Shown piece after piece: positions 19,009 through 29,608 of a DNA stretch of 64,000 bases. The stretch lies in contig JYJJ01000079.1 of the NCBI GenBank assembly GCA_003263775.1, positions 787,860 through 851,859 on the forward strand, given 5' to 3'. Made by a program: the position numbers and the translations under genes. A model generated the notes under the pieces. That model had not been told where the DNA came from. It made no database searches and was given only the letters and a program-made list of their open reading frames with translations. The first letter of the stretch is position 1, and each line of letters opens with the position of its first letter. This stretch comes from Vibrio maritimus. Lineage in GTDB: Bacteria; Pseudomonadota; Gammaproteobacteria; Enterobacterales; Vibrionaceae.

Positions 19009-22000
19009 TTACGAGCTACGCCCTTTTACCTTTTCTCGTAACGATTGCAACATCACGTAGAACACAGGAACCAGACAAGTACCGACGATTGTTGCCGCTA
19101 TCATGCCTCCCATCACTGCATAGCCAAGCGAGACTCGACTTGCCGCGCCTGCGCCAGTGGCTATAACCAATGGAATAACCCCTAGAATGAACGAGAAGGC
19201 GGTCATAAGTACGGCACGAAAACGCAGCCTAGCCGATTTGATGGCAGCTTCGGTGATACTCAAACCACTTTCTCGTAACTGTTTGGCGAACTCTACAATC
19301 AAAATCGCATTTTTACAGGCAAGACCAATGAGGAGGACTAAACCAATTTGTGTGTATAGGTTGACGTCGGAGCCCATTATCCAGATGTAAACAAATGCAC
19401 CTAGGATAGCAACGGGAACTGCCAACATAACCGAAACCGGAATGGTCCAGCTTTCATACTGCGCGACTAGGAACAAGTAGGTAAATACCAACGCCAAAGA
19501 GAAGATAAGAGGCGCAAGGTTACCCGCTTTTAGTTCTTGATAGGTTTGCCCAGACCATTCATACGTGTAGCCGTTAGGGAACGTGGTATCAGCGATACGT
19601 TTTACTGCGTCAATCGCTTGTCCCGAGCTGTAGCCGGGTGCTGGAAACGCATTCACTTTCACTGCGCTGTACAAGTTAAATTGGTTAATGTACTCAGGGC
19701 CGAGTTTCGGTTCGATATTCACCAGCGTATTGAGTGGCACCATGACATCGTACTTGTTTCTGATATAGAAACGGGCAATATCACGATCCGAGTCTCGAAA
19801 CTCTGTTTCCGCCTGCATGTTAACTCGGAAAACCTTACCAAATCGGTTGAAGTCGTTCACATACATAGAGCCAAGCATGGTCTGCAATGTGGTGAAAATG
19901 CTATTCAGCTCCACACCTTGTACCTTGGCTTTGTTGCGGTCTACATCGACAAATAGCTGTGGCACATCCGCTTGGAACGTACTGAAAGCCGTTGTCAGCT
20001 CCGGCTCAGATGTGGCTTGGATAGACATAGCCCGCATGACACCTGCGAGATCAGCTGGCGTTCTGCCCAATGTATCTTGAATATAAAATTCAACACCAGA
20101 AACCGTCCCCACACCCGGCAGTGCGGGTAAGGAGAAACCTGCCGCGGTCGCTTCACTGTACTGTGATAGAGCCGCATTCGCCCGGCGCACTATCTGCGAC
20201 TCTACCAATGAAGGATCTTGTCGCTCATCCCAATGAGAAAGTATGACTACCATCAAACCCGCATTAGAGGACACCGCACCAGAGATAATCGAATAGCCAC
20301 TAGCAGAAATAACGTTGGTGACACCTTCCATTTTATTCAGCTCATCAACCATTTGAACCATCACTTCTTTGGTTCGATTTATCGACGAACCGTTAGGAAG
20401 CTGAACATCGACGAAAAACGCTTTTTTATCTTCTGTCGGAACAAATCCACTCGGTAGTGAGGTTGCTAAATAGCCCGTAGCGCCGATCAAAGCGACATAA
20501 ACGACGCCCACCAGCATGAGTTTGCGCACCATCCCCGACACTAAGTTCGTGTATTTTCCCGTCGCCTTTTCAAACACAGCATTGAATTTGGCATGAAAGC
20601 CTTTTTCATGTGTTTTTGGCGGCTTAAGTAGCGATGCACACAGTGCCGGGCTCAGGGTTAATGCGTTCACTGATGAAATCAAAACGGAGATACAGATAGT
20701 GATAGAGAACTGGGCGTACATCTGCCCTGTGATCCCCGGCATAACCGCCGTTGGTGCAAATACCGCAAGTAGAACGAGAGTTGTCGCGATGACTGGCCCT
20801 GTCACTTCTTGCATTGATTTGGTGGTCGCCTCGACGGCGCTGAGTCCTTCTTCCTCCATCAAACGCGTGGTGTTTTCCACCACAACAATCGCGTCATCAA
20901 CAACAATACCGATTGCCAAAATCAAGGCAAACAGCGATACCGTGTTGATACTCATCCCCGTCGCGAGTAGAAAAGCAAAGGTACCCACCAAGGAGACTGG
21001 TATCGCAATCGCAGGCACTAACGTTTGTCGGACATCCTGCAAGAAAATATAAACAACGAAGATAACCAACGCGACAGCGATCAGCAGCGTTTCGATCATT
21101 TCATCTATGGACGTTTCTACGAACTGGGTCGTATCGTAGAGAACTTTGTAATCCATATCCTCAGGGAATTGCTCGCGCAAACGCGACAATTCTTCGTGCA
21201 CACCTTTTGCCACTTCTAGCGCGTTCGCGCCACTAGATTGATAGATGAAAAGCAGTGCCGACGGTTTGTTGTCTAGCATGGCTTCCGCATCGTAACTGGC
21301 TGCACCGAGTTCAATTCGGGCAATGTCACTCATGTAGACCGCACTGCCATCAGGGTTTGAACGGATAATGATTTGCTCAAATTCCTCTGGATGACTTAGG
21401 CGACCTTTGGTGGAAAGGGTGTATTGAAATTGTTGGTCTCTGGGTACTGGCGCTGCACCAATACGCCCAGCGGCCACTTGGATATTCTGCTCTTGAATCG
21501 ATGCAATGGCTTCTTCTACGGTGACACCTAGGCTTGCCATGCGATCCGGATTGAGCCAAATACGCATGGAATAATCCATTCCACCGATAATACTGACTTT
21601 GGAAACGCCGTTCACACGAGCAAGGTTGTCCTTAATGTTGATGCCCATGTAGTTGTTTAAAAACAGGTTATCTAAGCTGCCTTCTGGGGAAACCAAGTTA
21701 AGCATCATCAAGATGTTCGGGTCTTGTTTCTCTACTTTTACCCCGTTTCGCTGAACCTCTTGTGGGAGTCGGGGCATGGCTTGCTGTACCCGGTTCTGGA
21801 CGTTAACCTGCGCCATATCGACGTTGGTACCCACCTCAAACGTGACATTGAGAGAATAACTACCGTCGTTCGCCCCTTAGATTCCATGTAAATCATGTTT
21901 TCCACGCCGTTGACTTCCGCCTCAATAACCTTTGAAACGGTGTCAGCGACCACTTCTGCACTGGCTCCCGGATAGGATGTCGTTACAGAAACCATCGGTG

Positions 22001-22121
22001 GCGAGATATTCGGAAACTCGGCTACAGGCAACGCAGGAATCGACAATAGCCCAGACAAAGTCAGGACTATTGAGATAACGAAGGCAAACTTCGGCCTATG
22101 TATAAAAAACTTACTAATCAT
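19009..22121 (-). CDS. RND efflux pump inner-membrane transporter, HAE1 family (frameshift)
   Basis: Proton-driven multidrug exporter of the AcrB/MexF class, 1037 residues after repair. The N-terminus FIHRPKFAFVISIVLTLSG, the GVSKVSIIGGMDYSMRIWLNP porter region and the helix-4 proton relay GIVVDDAIVVVENTTR (two Asp, about residue 407) are visible, with the second-half helices repeating the fold. The open frame is interrupted at the C run 21873-21876; one extra G on the coding strand gives ESKGANDGSYSLNVTFEVG. It lies 9 bases after the membrane fusion protein gene. No outer-membrane partner gene is adjacent, so the pump probably uses a TolC encoded elsewhere. Confidence 0.87.
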
Positions 22122-22130
22122 AACTTGTCC

Positions 22131-23300
22131 TTAAGAGTCGTTTTCATCAAAAGGCTGTACGGTATCCATCTCGTACTCGACTTCAGCACCTACGCGGGCT
22201 TTTTGCAGCCCTTCTGTTATGACCAGCTCACCTTTTTCTAACCCTTCTTCAAGCTCCCAGTCAACGCCATATCGTTTACCTAAAGTGACGTTCTTACGTT
22301 TGACGATGTTTTCGCTATTGACCGTTAAAACATAACGACCTTGCTGATCTTCTTGAACGGCACGTTGCGGGATCAGCATCACCTCTTGAACTTCTGGCGC
22401 TTCAATAATGGCCGTCACATAAAGCCCAGGAACGATAAGGTGTTCGCTATTCGCAAACTCGGCACGAACGGCCAAGGTACCGGTTGTTGCATCCACTCGG
22501 TTATCAATAAAGTCAATCATGCCGGTTTCTTCAAACATGGAGCCATCTGGAAATCGTAATTTGACTGGAAGATCTTCAATCTTGTATTGGTGCTCAGCGG
22601 TGCGAGCTGCTTTTTGTGCGTTAATGATCACTTTTTCAGGAAGCTGGAAGTTAACCCAAATCGGCTCCATCTGTACCAAATTCACCATTTCAGTTTGCTC
22701 AGGAATGATGAGGTCACCGGAAAACACTTCAGCACGACCGATTCTTCCTGCAAAAGGGGCGTGGATCTTGGTGTAACCCAGCTCCAACTTAGCATTGTCT
22801 AACTCGGCATTGGCGCTCTGAAGTGCCGCCGCATTCTGCAGTTTGGCCGATAATAGGTTGTCGTAATCTGCTTGACTGATGTACTTATCTTTAATCAGCC
22901 CTTCACCACGTTTAAAGTTACGAACGGCGGTGTCATAAGCAGCACGAGACTGAGCGACGAGTGCCTTAGATGACTTAAGTGCCGCTTCATATTGCTCCGG
23001 ATCTATTTCGAAAAGCAGCTGGCCCTCTTCCACCATGCTGCCCTCTTCAAAATAAGCCTTGAGGAGATTCCCCCTGACTTTCGCTTTTAATTCGATATCT
23101 TGCGTCGCTTCTGTACGTCCCACAAACTCTTCACTAGGCGTGATTGCTTTCATGGTGACTTCAAGAACTTTAACGCTAGGTTTTACCGCAGGAGGGGCTT
23201 CGACAGTTTTTTCACATCCTGATAGAAAGAGTAGAGGAAGCGCAACGATGAGTCCTTTCGCAATGACACCATCTGCTTTGGGAAAGTAAGACATAGACAA
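22131..23300 (-). CDS. RND efflux periplasmic adaptor (membrane fusion protein)
   Basis: 389-residue lipoprotein (lipobox LSGC at about residue 29) of the AcrA/MexE family that bridges the RND transporter and the outer-membrane channel. The lipoyl half-motifs (VRGNLLKAYFEEGSMVEEGQLLFEID and LGYTKIHAPFAGRIGRAEV) flank a coiled-coil hairpin (about residues 105-170), followed by beta-barrel and membrane-proximal domains. It is the first gene of a two-gene operon. The 328-base region upstream (23301-23628), up to the oppositely directed methyltransferase gene, shows no gene and no regulator. Confidence 0.87.
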   Translation of the reverse strand: MSMSYFPKADGVIAKGLIVALPLLFLSGCEKTVEAPPAVKPSVKVLEVTMKAITPSEEFVGRTEATQDIELKAKVRGNLLKAYFEEGSMVEEGQLLFEIDPEQYEAALKSSKALVAQSRAAYDTAVRNFKRGEGLIKDKYISQADYDNLLSAKLQNAAALQSANAELDNAKLELGYTKIHAPFAGRIGRAEVFSGDLIIPEQTEMVNLVQMEPIWVNFQLPEKVIINAQKAARTAEHQYKIEDLPVKLRFPDGSMFEETGMIDFIDNRVDATTGTLAVRAEFANSEHLIVPGLYVTAIIEAPEVQEVMLIPQRAVQEDQQGRYVLTVNSENIVKRKNVTLGKRYGVDWELEEGLEKGELVITEGLQKARVGAEVEYEMDTVQPFDENDS

Positions 23301-23628
23301 TCCTTGTTTTTGATATTTATATAAAAAACTAATCTTTAGAGTTTAGACCATGGACTAGAATTATCTGCGCAGCACTCGAGAAAAATCATGAATTGAATTA
23401 ATAGCTTAGATGGCAGTTACAAAAACTGCGACGAATGATCAATCAACACAGAGACATAAGTTGGCTCGGCTTTCGGGCTCCCCCTCGAAAGCAGACACCC
23501 CAAAAAATTCTTCCAACCAAAATTTTGTGCTATCCAGCCCTAGCACTTTAGAGATATTAAAGCCATAATCCGCACCACCTTGAGGGTCTTATTTCCTCCC
23601 AGCAAATACAGTAAGCAGAACCATAGCA

Positions 23629-24144
23629 ATGACAACAGAGTCCCCGGTCGTTATTGGCCTTCATAACCCCAAAAGTCCTACTAATGTTGGAGCCGTCATG
23701 CGTGCCGCTGGGTGCTATAGCGCGAATGAAGTGCGCTATAACGGCACGCGATACAGCCGTGCTGTAAAATTCCAAACCGATACCCAAAACATTCATGAGC
23801 GAATTGCTTTAGTAGAGAAGGAAGATCTCACCGCGGACTTGGCCGAAGATGTTAAAATCGTTTGTATTGAGTTTGCTGTAGGTGCGAGCTCTCTACCTCA
23901 CTTTGAGCACCCTGAGAAAGCCATCTATGTATTTGGCCCCGAGGATGGCTCACTGCCGCAAGAGATCGTCGATAAAGCTCATCACGTGGTTTACGTTCCA
24001 ACAAATGGCTGCATGAATCTCGCTGCGACGGTGAATGTGGTTCTGTATGACCGCTTAGCGAAAACCATGGGCACGATCGATGACCACCAACAAGTCATCA
24101 CCAATCGAGACAATAAAAACCGTTTAAAAGTGAAAACGGTTTAA
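23629..24144 (+). CDS. SpoU (TrmH-like) family RNA methyltransferase
   Basis: 171-residue SPOUT methyltransferase using S-adenosylmethionine. Family motifs are NPKSPTNVGAVMRAAGCY (motif 1, about residue 12), YVFGPEDGSLPQE (motif 2, about 103) and VYVPTNGCMNLAATVNVVLYDR (motif 3, the knot, about 124). The protein lacks an extra N-terminal domain. The modified RNA position cannot be read from the sequence. Confidence 0.82.
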   Translation: MTTESPVVIGLHNPKSPTNVGAVMRAAGCYSANEVRYNGTRYSRAVKFQTDTQNIHERIALVEKEDLTADLAEDVKIVCIEFAVGASSLPHFEHPEKAIYVFGPEDGSLPQEIVDKAHHVVYVPTNGCMNLAATVNVVLYDRLAKTMGTIDDHQQVITNRDNKNRLKVKTV

Positions 24145-24241
24145 ACCACTATACTCGTTATAGCTACCCTATCCTTCTTATAGATATCTCTGCGCGGCAC
24201 AGTTTGCTACACTCCGCCCATTGATAAGTGAGACCCTTAAA

Positions 24242-24655
24242 ATGATGACTGACGAAGAAAGAATTGAACTGCAACAAAACAACCCTCTGCACGGGCTAAA
24301 GCTTGAAACTATGTTGCAAGAGTTGGTGGATTTTTATGGCTGGGACATTCTAGATACCGCAATGCGTTTCAACTGCTTTAATACCAAACCTACTATTGCG
24401 AGTAGCGTGAAATACCTTAAGAAAACGGAATGGGCGAGAGAAAAGTTAGAAAACTTTTATCTATACCGCTTTAAACGCATGCCAAGAGCGAGCGCTGAAG
24501 AATACAACATTCCACCAAGAGCACGCACCTTCCCGCACGGCCTTGAACCAAAAGAGCCAATGGCACTGACTGTTGAATCGATTCTTAAATCACAAGCGAA
24601 AGCGGCGACAGCATTTAAGAAACGCTCAGGACGCGGACGTCCACCGCGTCGATAA
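24242..24655 (+). CDS. VF530 family DNA-binding-like protein
   Basis: 137 residues. The N-terminal half (NNPLHGLKLETMLQELVDFYGW, then CFNTKPTIASSVKYLKKTEWAREKLENFY) matches the VF530 domain, first seen in Vibrio fischeri VF_0530, a small helical fold with DNA-binding-like features. The C-terminal tail is basic (KKRSGRGRPPRR), which resembles an AT-hook-like nucleic acid contact. ATG 24242 is preferred to the upstream TTG. Physiological role unknown. Confidence 0.75.
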   Translation: MMTDEERIELQQNNPLHGLKLETMLQELVDFYGWDILDTAMRFNCFNTKPTIASSVKYLKKTEWAREKLENFYLYRFKRMPRASAEEYNIPPRARTFPHGLEPKEPMALTVESILKSQAKAATAFKKRSGRGRPPRR

Positions 24656-24676
24656 CGCATTGCTGAATGCACAAAC

Positions 24677-24712
24677 AAAAAAGCCTTACTTCACGCTCAA
24701 GTAAGGCTTTTT
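24677..24712. terminator. Bidirectional terminator between VF530 and DEAD-box helicase genes
   Basis: AAAAAGCCTTACTT (24678-24691) pairs with AAGTAAGGCTTTTT (24699-24712) around a 7-base loop, with A and T runs at the two ends; the flanking genes converge. Confidence 0.9.
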
Positions 24713-24774
24713 GTGTTTTGATAGAAGCGGTAAATTATAAGGCGGGCTCGCTAACCACTACTAGCTTCATTCTA

Positions 24775-26022
24775 TTAACTGCGCTTTTTCTTCTTTTTGC
24801 CAGTGCCAGCGGGTTTAGCTCGCGGCTTCATTGGCGCAAAGTACGCTTCACTTTGATCGTCTTCTACTTCAAACCCTGCGACTTGCTCTCTTTCTAGGCG
24901 AAGCTTGTTTTTCTTCTCAATCACTTTGAAATGGTGATAGTCATCATAATCAATCAGCGATAAGCCCAAACCTACCTCACCAGCACGGCCGCTTCGGCCA
25001 ATACGGTGCATATAGTCAGCAGGACTGCGTGGAAGATCGAAGTTAATCACCACTGGCAGTTTTTCGATATCTAGACCACGTGCAGCAATATCGGTTGCAA
25101 TAAGCACTTGGATCTCACCCGACTTGAAACCTTCTAACACGCGAGTACGCGCACCTTGCCCTTTGTCACCGTGGAAAACCTCTGCAGTGATACCGCGTTT
25201 TGATAGCTTTTGAGCCAAGTGGTTACAGGCATTTTTCGCATTCACGAATATCAGTGTCTGACGCCATTGGTGTTGCTTGATCAAATGTGCAAGTACCGCC
25301 GTCTTTTGGCCTTTGTTCACGCTGAATACGCGTTGTACCAAGGTGCTTGCTTCAGCGCTTTGCAATTGAACTTCAATCGGGTCGTTCAATAGACCTTGTG
25401 CCAGGGTGGTCACTTTTTCAGGGAAAGTGGCAGAGAACAGCAAGGTCTGCTTTTGCTCTGGCAATAACGCTAGGATCTTGTTGAGCTCTTCGGTAAACCC
25501 TAGGCTTAGCATTCTATCCGCTTCATCCAGAACCAGTGTTTTTACTTGGTCCAGTTTAATGGCATTGCTAGAGACAAGATCCAGAAGACGACCAGGCGTA
25601 GCAACAATCACATCCGCGCCACCACGAAGAGCGAGCATTTGAGGATTAACCGATACACCACCAAACACCGCTACCGTTTTGATCTTGTCTCTTAGATGAT
25701 AAGAGTAAGATTTCACATTGTAAGCCACCTGTGAGGCCAGTTCGCGCGTTGGCACTAAAATCAGATGCGACACATAGTTGCCACGACGACTCGCTGAACT
25801 CTCTTGTTGATACACCTTTTGAAGGATCGGCAACGCAAAAGCGGCAGTTTTACCAGAACCGGTATTAGCACCACCAACAATATCTCTCCCTTCAAGTACA
25901 TGAGGAATAGTATGAGATTGAATTGGGGTCGGTTGGCTGTACTCTAACGCTTCTAGGCGCTCGACTAAGGTTGGAATCAAACCAAGTTCGGCAAATGTCG
26001 TTTGCTGTGTGTTATCTGTCAT
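24775..26022 (-). CDS. DEAD-box ATP-dependent RNA helicase, RhlE-like
   Basis: RNA helicase of 415 residues from MTDNTQQTTFAELGL. The Q motif (SQPTPIQ), motif I GANTGSGKT, motif Ia PTRELA, motif II DEAD, motif III SATF, motif V ATDIAARGLDIE and motif VI HRIGRSGRAG are all present. The C-terminal tail ends in a Lys-rich run (GKKKKKRS), common in RhlE-type proteins and useful for RNA contact. It would take part in RNA remodelling such as ribosome assembly or decay. Assignment to a single subfamily is tentative. Confidence 0.85.
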   Translation of the reverse strand: MTDNTQQTTFAELGLIPTLVERLEALEYSQPTPIQSHTIPHVLEGRDIVGGANTGSGKTAAFALPILQKVYQQESSASRRGNYVSHLILVPTRELASQVAYNVKSYSYHLRDKIKTVAVFGGVSVNPQMLALRGGADVIVATPGRLLDLVSSNAIKLDQVKTLVLDEADRMLSLGFTEELNKILALLPEQKQTLLFSATFPEKVTTLAQGLLNDPIEVQLQSAEASTLVQRVFSVNKGQKTAVLAHLIKQHQWRQTLIFVNAKNACNHLAQKLSKRGITAEVFHGDKGQGARTRVLEGFKSGEIQVLIATDIAARGLDIEKLPVVINFDLPRSPADYMHRIGRSGRAGEVGLGLSLIDYDDYHHFKVIEKKNKLRLEREQVAGFEVEDDQSEAYFAPMKPRAKPAGTGKKKKKRS

Positions 26023-26114
26023 TACAATGAGTGGCTCAGTGCTGGGTAAAGGGCGTGTATAGTATGCTATTTGCCGCCAAGATGTTAGCAATATTCAGTT
26101 CTCAGCCTGAAACC

Positions 26115-26142
26115 AAAAAGCTCTCGGGAATACGAGAGCTTT
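26115..26142 (-). terminator. Terminator of the aglEFGK operon
   Basis: AAAGCTCTCG (26117-26126) pairs with CGAGAGCTTT (26133-26142). On the minus strand the hairpin is followed by TTTTTGG, 20 bases after the ATPase gene ends. Confidence 0.85.
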
Positions 26143-26161
26143 ATTGTGAAGTGAAACTGGC

Positions 26162-27261
26162 TTACAGGTGTTTGAGCGAAACCCCCTCGCGATTAAACAG
26201 GTGGATCTTCTCTGGCTCTGCTTTCAAATAAATTTCTTCTCCCTTATGGAAATCCAATATGCCAGGAAGCTTGGCCACAACGGCTTCGTCATGCCCTTCT
26301 ACTTTGACATGAAGTAACGTGACTTCACCCAACGACTCGACAAACAGCACCTTACCCGACATCAATGCATCCGCAGGCTCGGCAACGAGAAAATCTTCAG
26401 GGCGAATACCAAGTTGCAGCTCGGTGCCAGCTAGAGACTCCTCGGAGCATACAGGCACTTCAATGTTAAGACCGCTTTCTGCGGTCACGAGCGATGTTTC
26501 ACCCGCTTTCTCCATTCGTGCTTTGCTGATGTTCATTGCTGGAGAGCCGATGAACTGAGCAACAAAAACATTCGCAGGATCGGTATAGAGTTCTAGCGGC
26601 GTACCCACTTGTTCAATACGACCTGCAGAAAGAACAACAATCCTATCTGCTAATGTCATCGCTTCAACCTGGTCGTGCGTCACGTAGATCATTGTTGTTT
26701 CAGTGAGCGCCTCCTTGAGGTTAGCAATCTCAATTCGGGTTTGAACACGCAGCGCCGCATCCAAGTTAGACAATGGTTCATCAAATAAGAACACCTTAGC
26801 TGCCTAACAATTGCTCGACCAATCGCAACACGCTGCCTTTGACCACCAGAGAGCGCTTTTGGTAGACGATCCAAATAAGGTTCAAGCTGGAGCATACGGG
26901 CCGCTTCCATCACTCGCTCGTGAATGGCGTCCTTGGACTCTTTCGCAATACGCATTGCAAACGCCATATTGTCGTACACGGTCATATGGGGATACAGCGC
27001 ATAAGTTTGGAACACCATGGCAATACCGCGCATCGCAGCAGGCAGTTCATTTACTCTAGCGCCTTCGATACAAACTTCTCCAGAAGTAATATCTTCAAGC
27101 CCTGCAATCATTCGCAATAGTGTCGATTTGCCGCAGCCCGATGGGCCAACGAACACGATAAACTCTCCTTGCTTGATATCGAGATCAATCCCTTGCAGTA
27201 CCTGAGTTTCACCGTATGATTTTTTGACGTTTGTTAAAGATAATCCTGTCATTTCACTCAT
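26162..27261 (-). CDS. aglK: Alpha-glucoside ABC transporter ATPase (UgpC/MalK type, frameshift)
   Basis: ATP-binding subunit of a CUT1-family sugar importer. Walker A GPSGCGKST (about residue 39), Q-loop VFQTYALYPHM, signature LSGGQRQRVAIGRA and Walker B VFLFDEPLSNLDA are present, then the switch His in YVTHDQ. A C-terminal regulatory OB-like domain (LGIRPEDF) follows. Walker B lies after a break at 26797-26803: restoring one C gives RQPKVFLFDEP and 366 residues. It is the last gene of the aglE-F-G-K run. Confidence 0.87.
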
Positions 27262-27301
27262 CTCTTCTTAGAATCAGTCACATCGTTGAATCAGGCGCTG
27301 C

Positions 27302-28499
27302 TTACTTAACAGAACCAGAAAGTAGCCCGCGAACCAAATATCGTTGCAGGACAAAGAACACACATAGCGGCACCGCTATTGAAACGAACGCCGACGCGTC
27401 AAAATCTCCCAGTTACCACCTCGAGAGCCCAATAGTTCACGCAGTCGCGCCGTCAGTACCATATGCTCTTCTCCCGTGCCCAAGAATACTGTTGCCACCA
27501 ACAAATCATTCCACACCCACAAGAACTGGAAAATGGCAAATGAGGCCAGCGCAGGAAACGAGAGCGGCAGGACGATTCGCATGAAGATCTCAAAGTCCGT
27601 CGCGCCATCGACTTTCGCAGACTCAATGATTTCTCGAGGTAGGCTTGAGATATAATTGCGCAACAAGTAAATCGCCAACGGCAAACCAAAGCCAGTGTGA
27701 GCGAGCCATATTCCAAGATAGGTTTTCGCCCCCACGCCAAAGAAAGCACCGATATCATTGTAGAGCCTAAGCAGTGGGATTAATGACATCTGCAATGGCA
27801 CCACGAGTAAGCCAACCACCAGCGCAATCAATAGATTTCGTCCCGGCATCTTCATCCACGACAGGGCGTAGGCCGCATAAGCCGCAATAAGGATAGGGAT
27901 GATGGTGGCGGGAATAGTGACCGTCAGTGAATTAATAAACGAACGCCCTATCCCTTCTGCCGTTAATACCTCACGGTAATTGTCTAAACCAAACTTTGGC
28001 GGGACAACCGCAGTGTAGAAAATGCGTTTGCCGCGTTTACCGGTAAAAGGCTCTGGCGAGGTCATCTTGTAGTGACCATCTTCGCTAACTGTCAGTTTTC
28101 CGCCTTTACGCATCTCTGCGACGTCACCTGGCAAGAACTTAGTCGCTCTCGAGACGAAAAACCAAACGCCATGATCTCTGTCGGGGTGTCGTTTACCAAT
28201 AATTGCCCCGAAAGCACATATACATCCCCCGATTTTACTTGCGTATCCGGGTTATCAGTACGAGCCACTAAATTTTGCTCTGATGCCGTTAATGAAGTCC
28301 ACCAACCAGATAAAGCTAACTGGTCTTTATCTCTAAAGGACGAAATAAGCAGACCCGCTGTAGGAAGCGTCCAGAGGATAACGATTAACAATACAGATAA
28401 ATGCACCAGAATCGTCAACGGTGAGCGACGAAGTCGGCTAATACTAAACTTAGCGTTTGGTGACTCTGTCGATGAAGGCGCTGCAACTTTAGTCGTCAT
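27302..28499 (-). CDS. aglG: Alpha-glucoside ABC transporter permease AglG (two frameshifts)
   Basis: MalG-type inner-membrane permease, 399 residues after repair. The first helix (LTILVHLSVLLIVILWTLP) is followed by an unusually long periplasmic insertion of about 130 residues, a mark of AglG, and then by five more helices. The EAA loop that docks on the ATPase is present (EIIESAKVDGATDFEIFMRIVLPL). Breaks lie at 28143-28149 (GAGCGACT should be GAGGCGACT) and 27391-27400 (ACGCGTCG should be ACGGCGTCG). The start codon overlaps the end of aglF, so the two are coupled. Confidence 0.83.
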
Positions 28500-29509
28500 T
28501 ATCGATCCTCCATCTGTGCACTAGCTTGACGCATGTTCCAAACCATAACAGGAATCACCGCGACCATTATGATTACGGCAATCGCCGCACCACGCCCAAA
28601 GTCACCGCCGCCTCTAAACATCCAGTCAAACATCATGTTTGCAAGCACCTGAGTGCTCCACTGACCGTTTGTCATTGCTAGTACAATATCGAAAACCTTA
28701 AGCACCAAGATAGTAATCGTCGTCCATACTACGGCGATGGTTCCCCATATTTGCGGGATCAAAATCTTGAAGAAAATCTGCACACCATTCGCACCATCAA
28801 GAATGGCGGCCTCCACGGTTTCCTCGGGTACCCCTCGAAGCGCTGCTGCAAGGATCACCATAGCAAAGCCAGTCTGAATCCAAATCAGGATCACCATTAA
28901 AAAGAAGTTGTTCCAAAAAGGAATGGTTATCCAGGCCTGTGCGGTCCCACCAAACGCTTCGACAATGGCATTGAGAATACCAATCTGCTCCGAGCCTGGC
29001 GCACGATAGTCATAGACAAACTTCCAAATAATCGATGCACCAATAAAGGAGATTGCCATTGGCATGAAGACCAAACTTTTAGCGATGTTTCCCCAACTCA
29101 CTCTGTCGGTAAGCGCAGCGATAACCAGACCGAAAAACGTCGATGCGGCCGGTACCACAAGTAACCACAGCAAGTTATTGAACAGAGACTCCCTAAACTC
29201 AGGATCCTTAAACAGCCAAGTGTAATTGCTCACGCCAACGAATTGATCGCCATTTCGGTCATGCAGCGATAGATACAAAGACTCAAAAACCGGATAGATA
29301 AGGTAAAGCACTAAGAAAGCCAGTGCTGGTCCTAAGAATAACCACGGACGAATCGCCGCAGCGCGTCTTAGATTCTTCGCCATGGTTTGATTGGAGACAT
29401 GTCTGGTTGGAAAAATAATAGTAAGCAGGAAGTTGCTGCCAACAAAATAGACAACGCAGCTGGCAACGCCCAACACCATGATAAATAGAGAGGAATAAAG
29501 CTGTTCCAT
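28499..29509 (-). CDS. aglF: Alpha-glucoside ABC transporter permease AglF
   Basis: MalF-type permease, 336 residues from ATG 29509, which follows AGG at a good distance; an upstream start at 29557 would add 16 residues. About eight hydrophobic segments. The EAA loop GVPEETVEAAILDGANGVQIFFKILIPQIWG is present near residue 235 (read as adjacent motifs). It pairs with AglG to form the translocation pore. It lies between aglE and aglG. Confidence 0.85.
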   Translation of the reverse strand: MEQLYSSLFIMVLGVASCVVYFVGSNFLLTIIFPTRHVSNQTMAKNLRRAAAIRPWLFLGPALAFLVLYLIYPVFESLYLSLHDRNGDQFVGVSNYTWLFKDPEFRESLFNNLLWLLVVPAASTFFGLVIAALTDRVSWGNIAKSLVFMPMAISFIGASIIWKFVYDYRAPGSEQIGILNAIVEAFGGTAQAWITIPFWNNFFLMVILIWIQTGFAMVILAAALRGVPEETVEAAILDGANGVQIFFKILIPQIWGTIAVVWTTITILVLKVFDIVLAMTNGQWSTQVLANMMFDWMFRGGGDFGRGAAIAVIIMVAVIPVMVWNMRQASAQMEDR

Positions 29510-29608
29510 CACTACCTCGCTCAATAAATGCCTAACAAAGGTGTGAAATGTGAACATCGATAGACGCTGTAATGACGGCGCCTATCGACATCACGTTAGA
29601 GTGCCTTA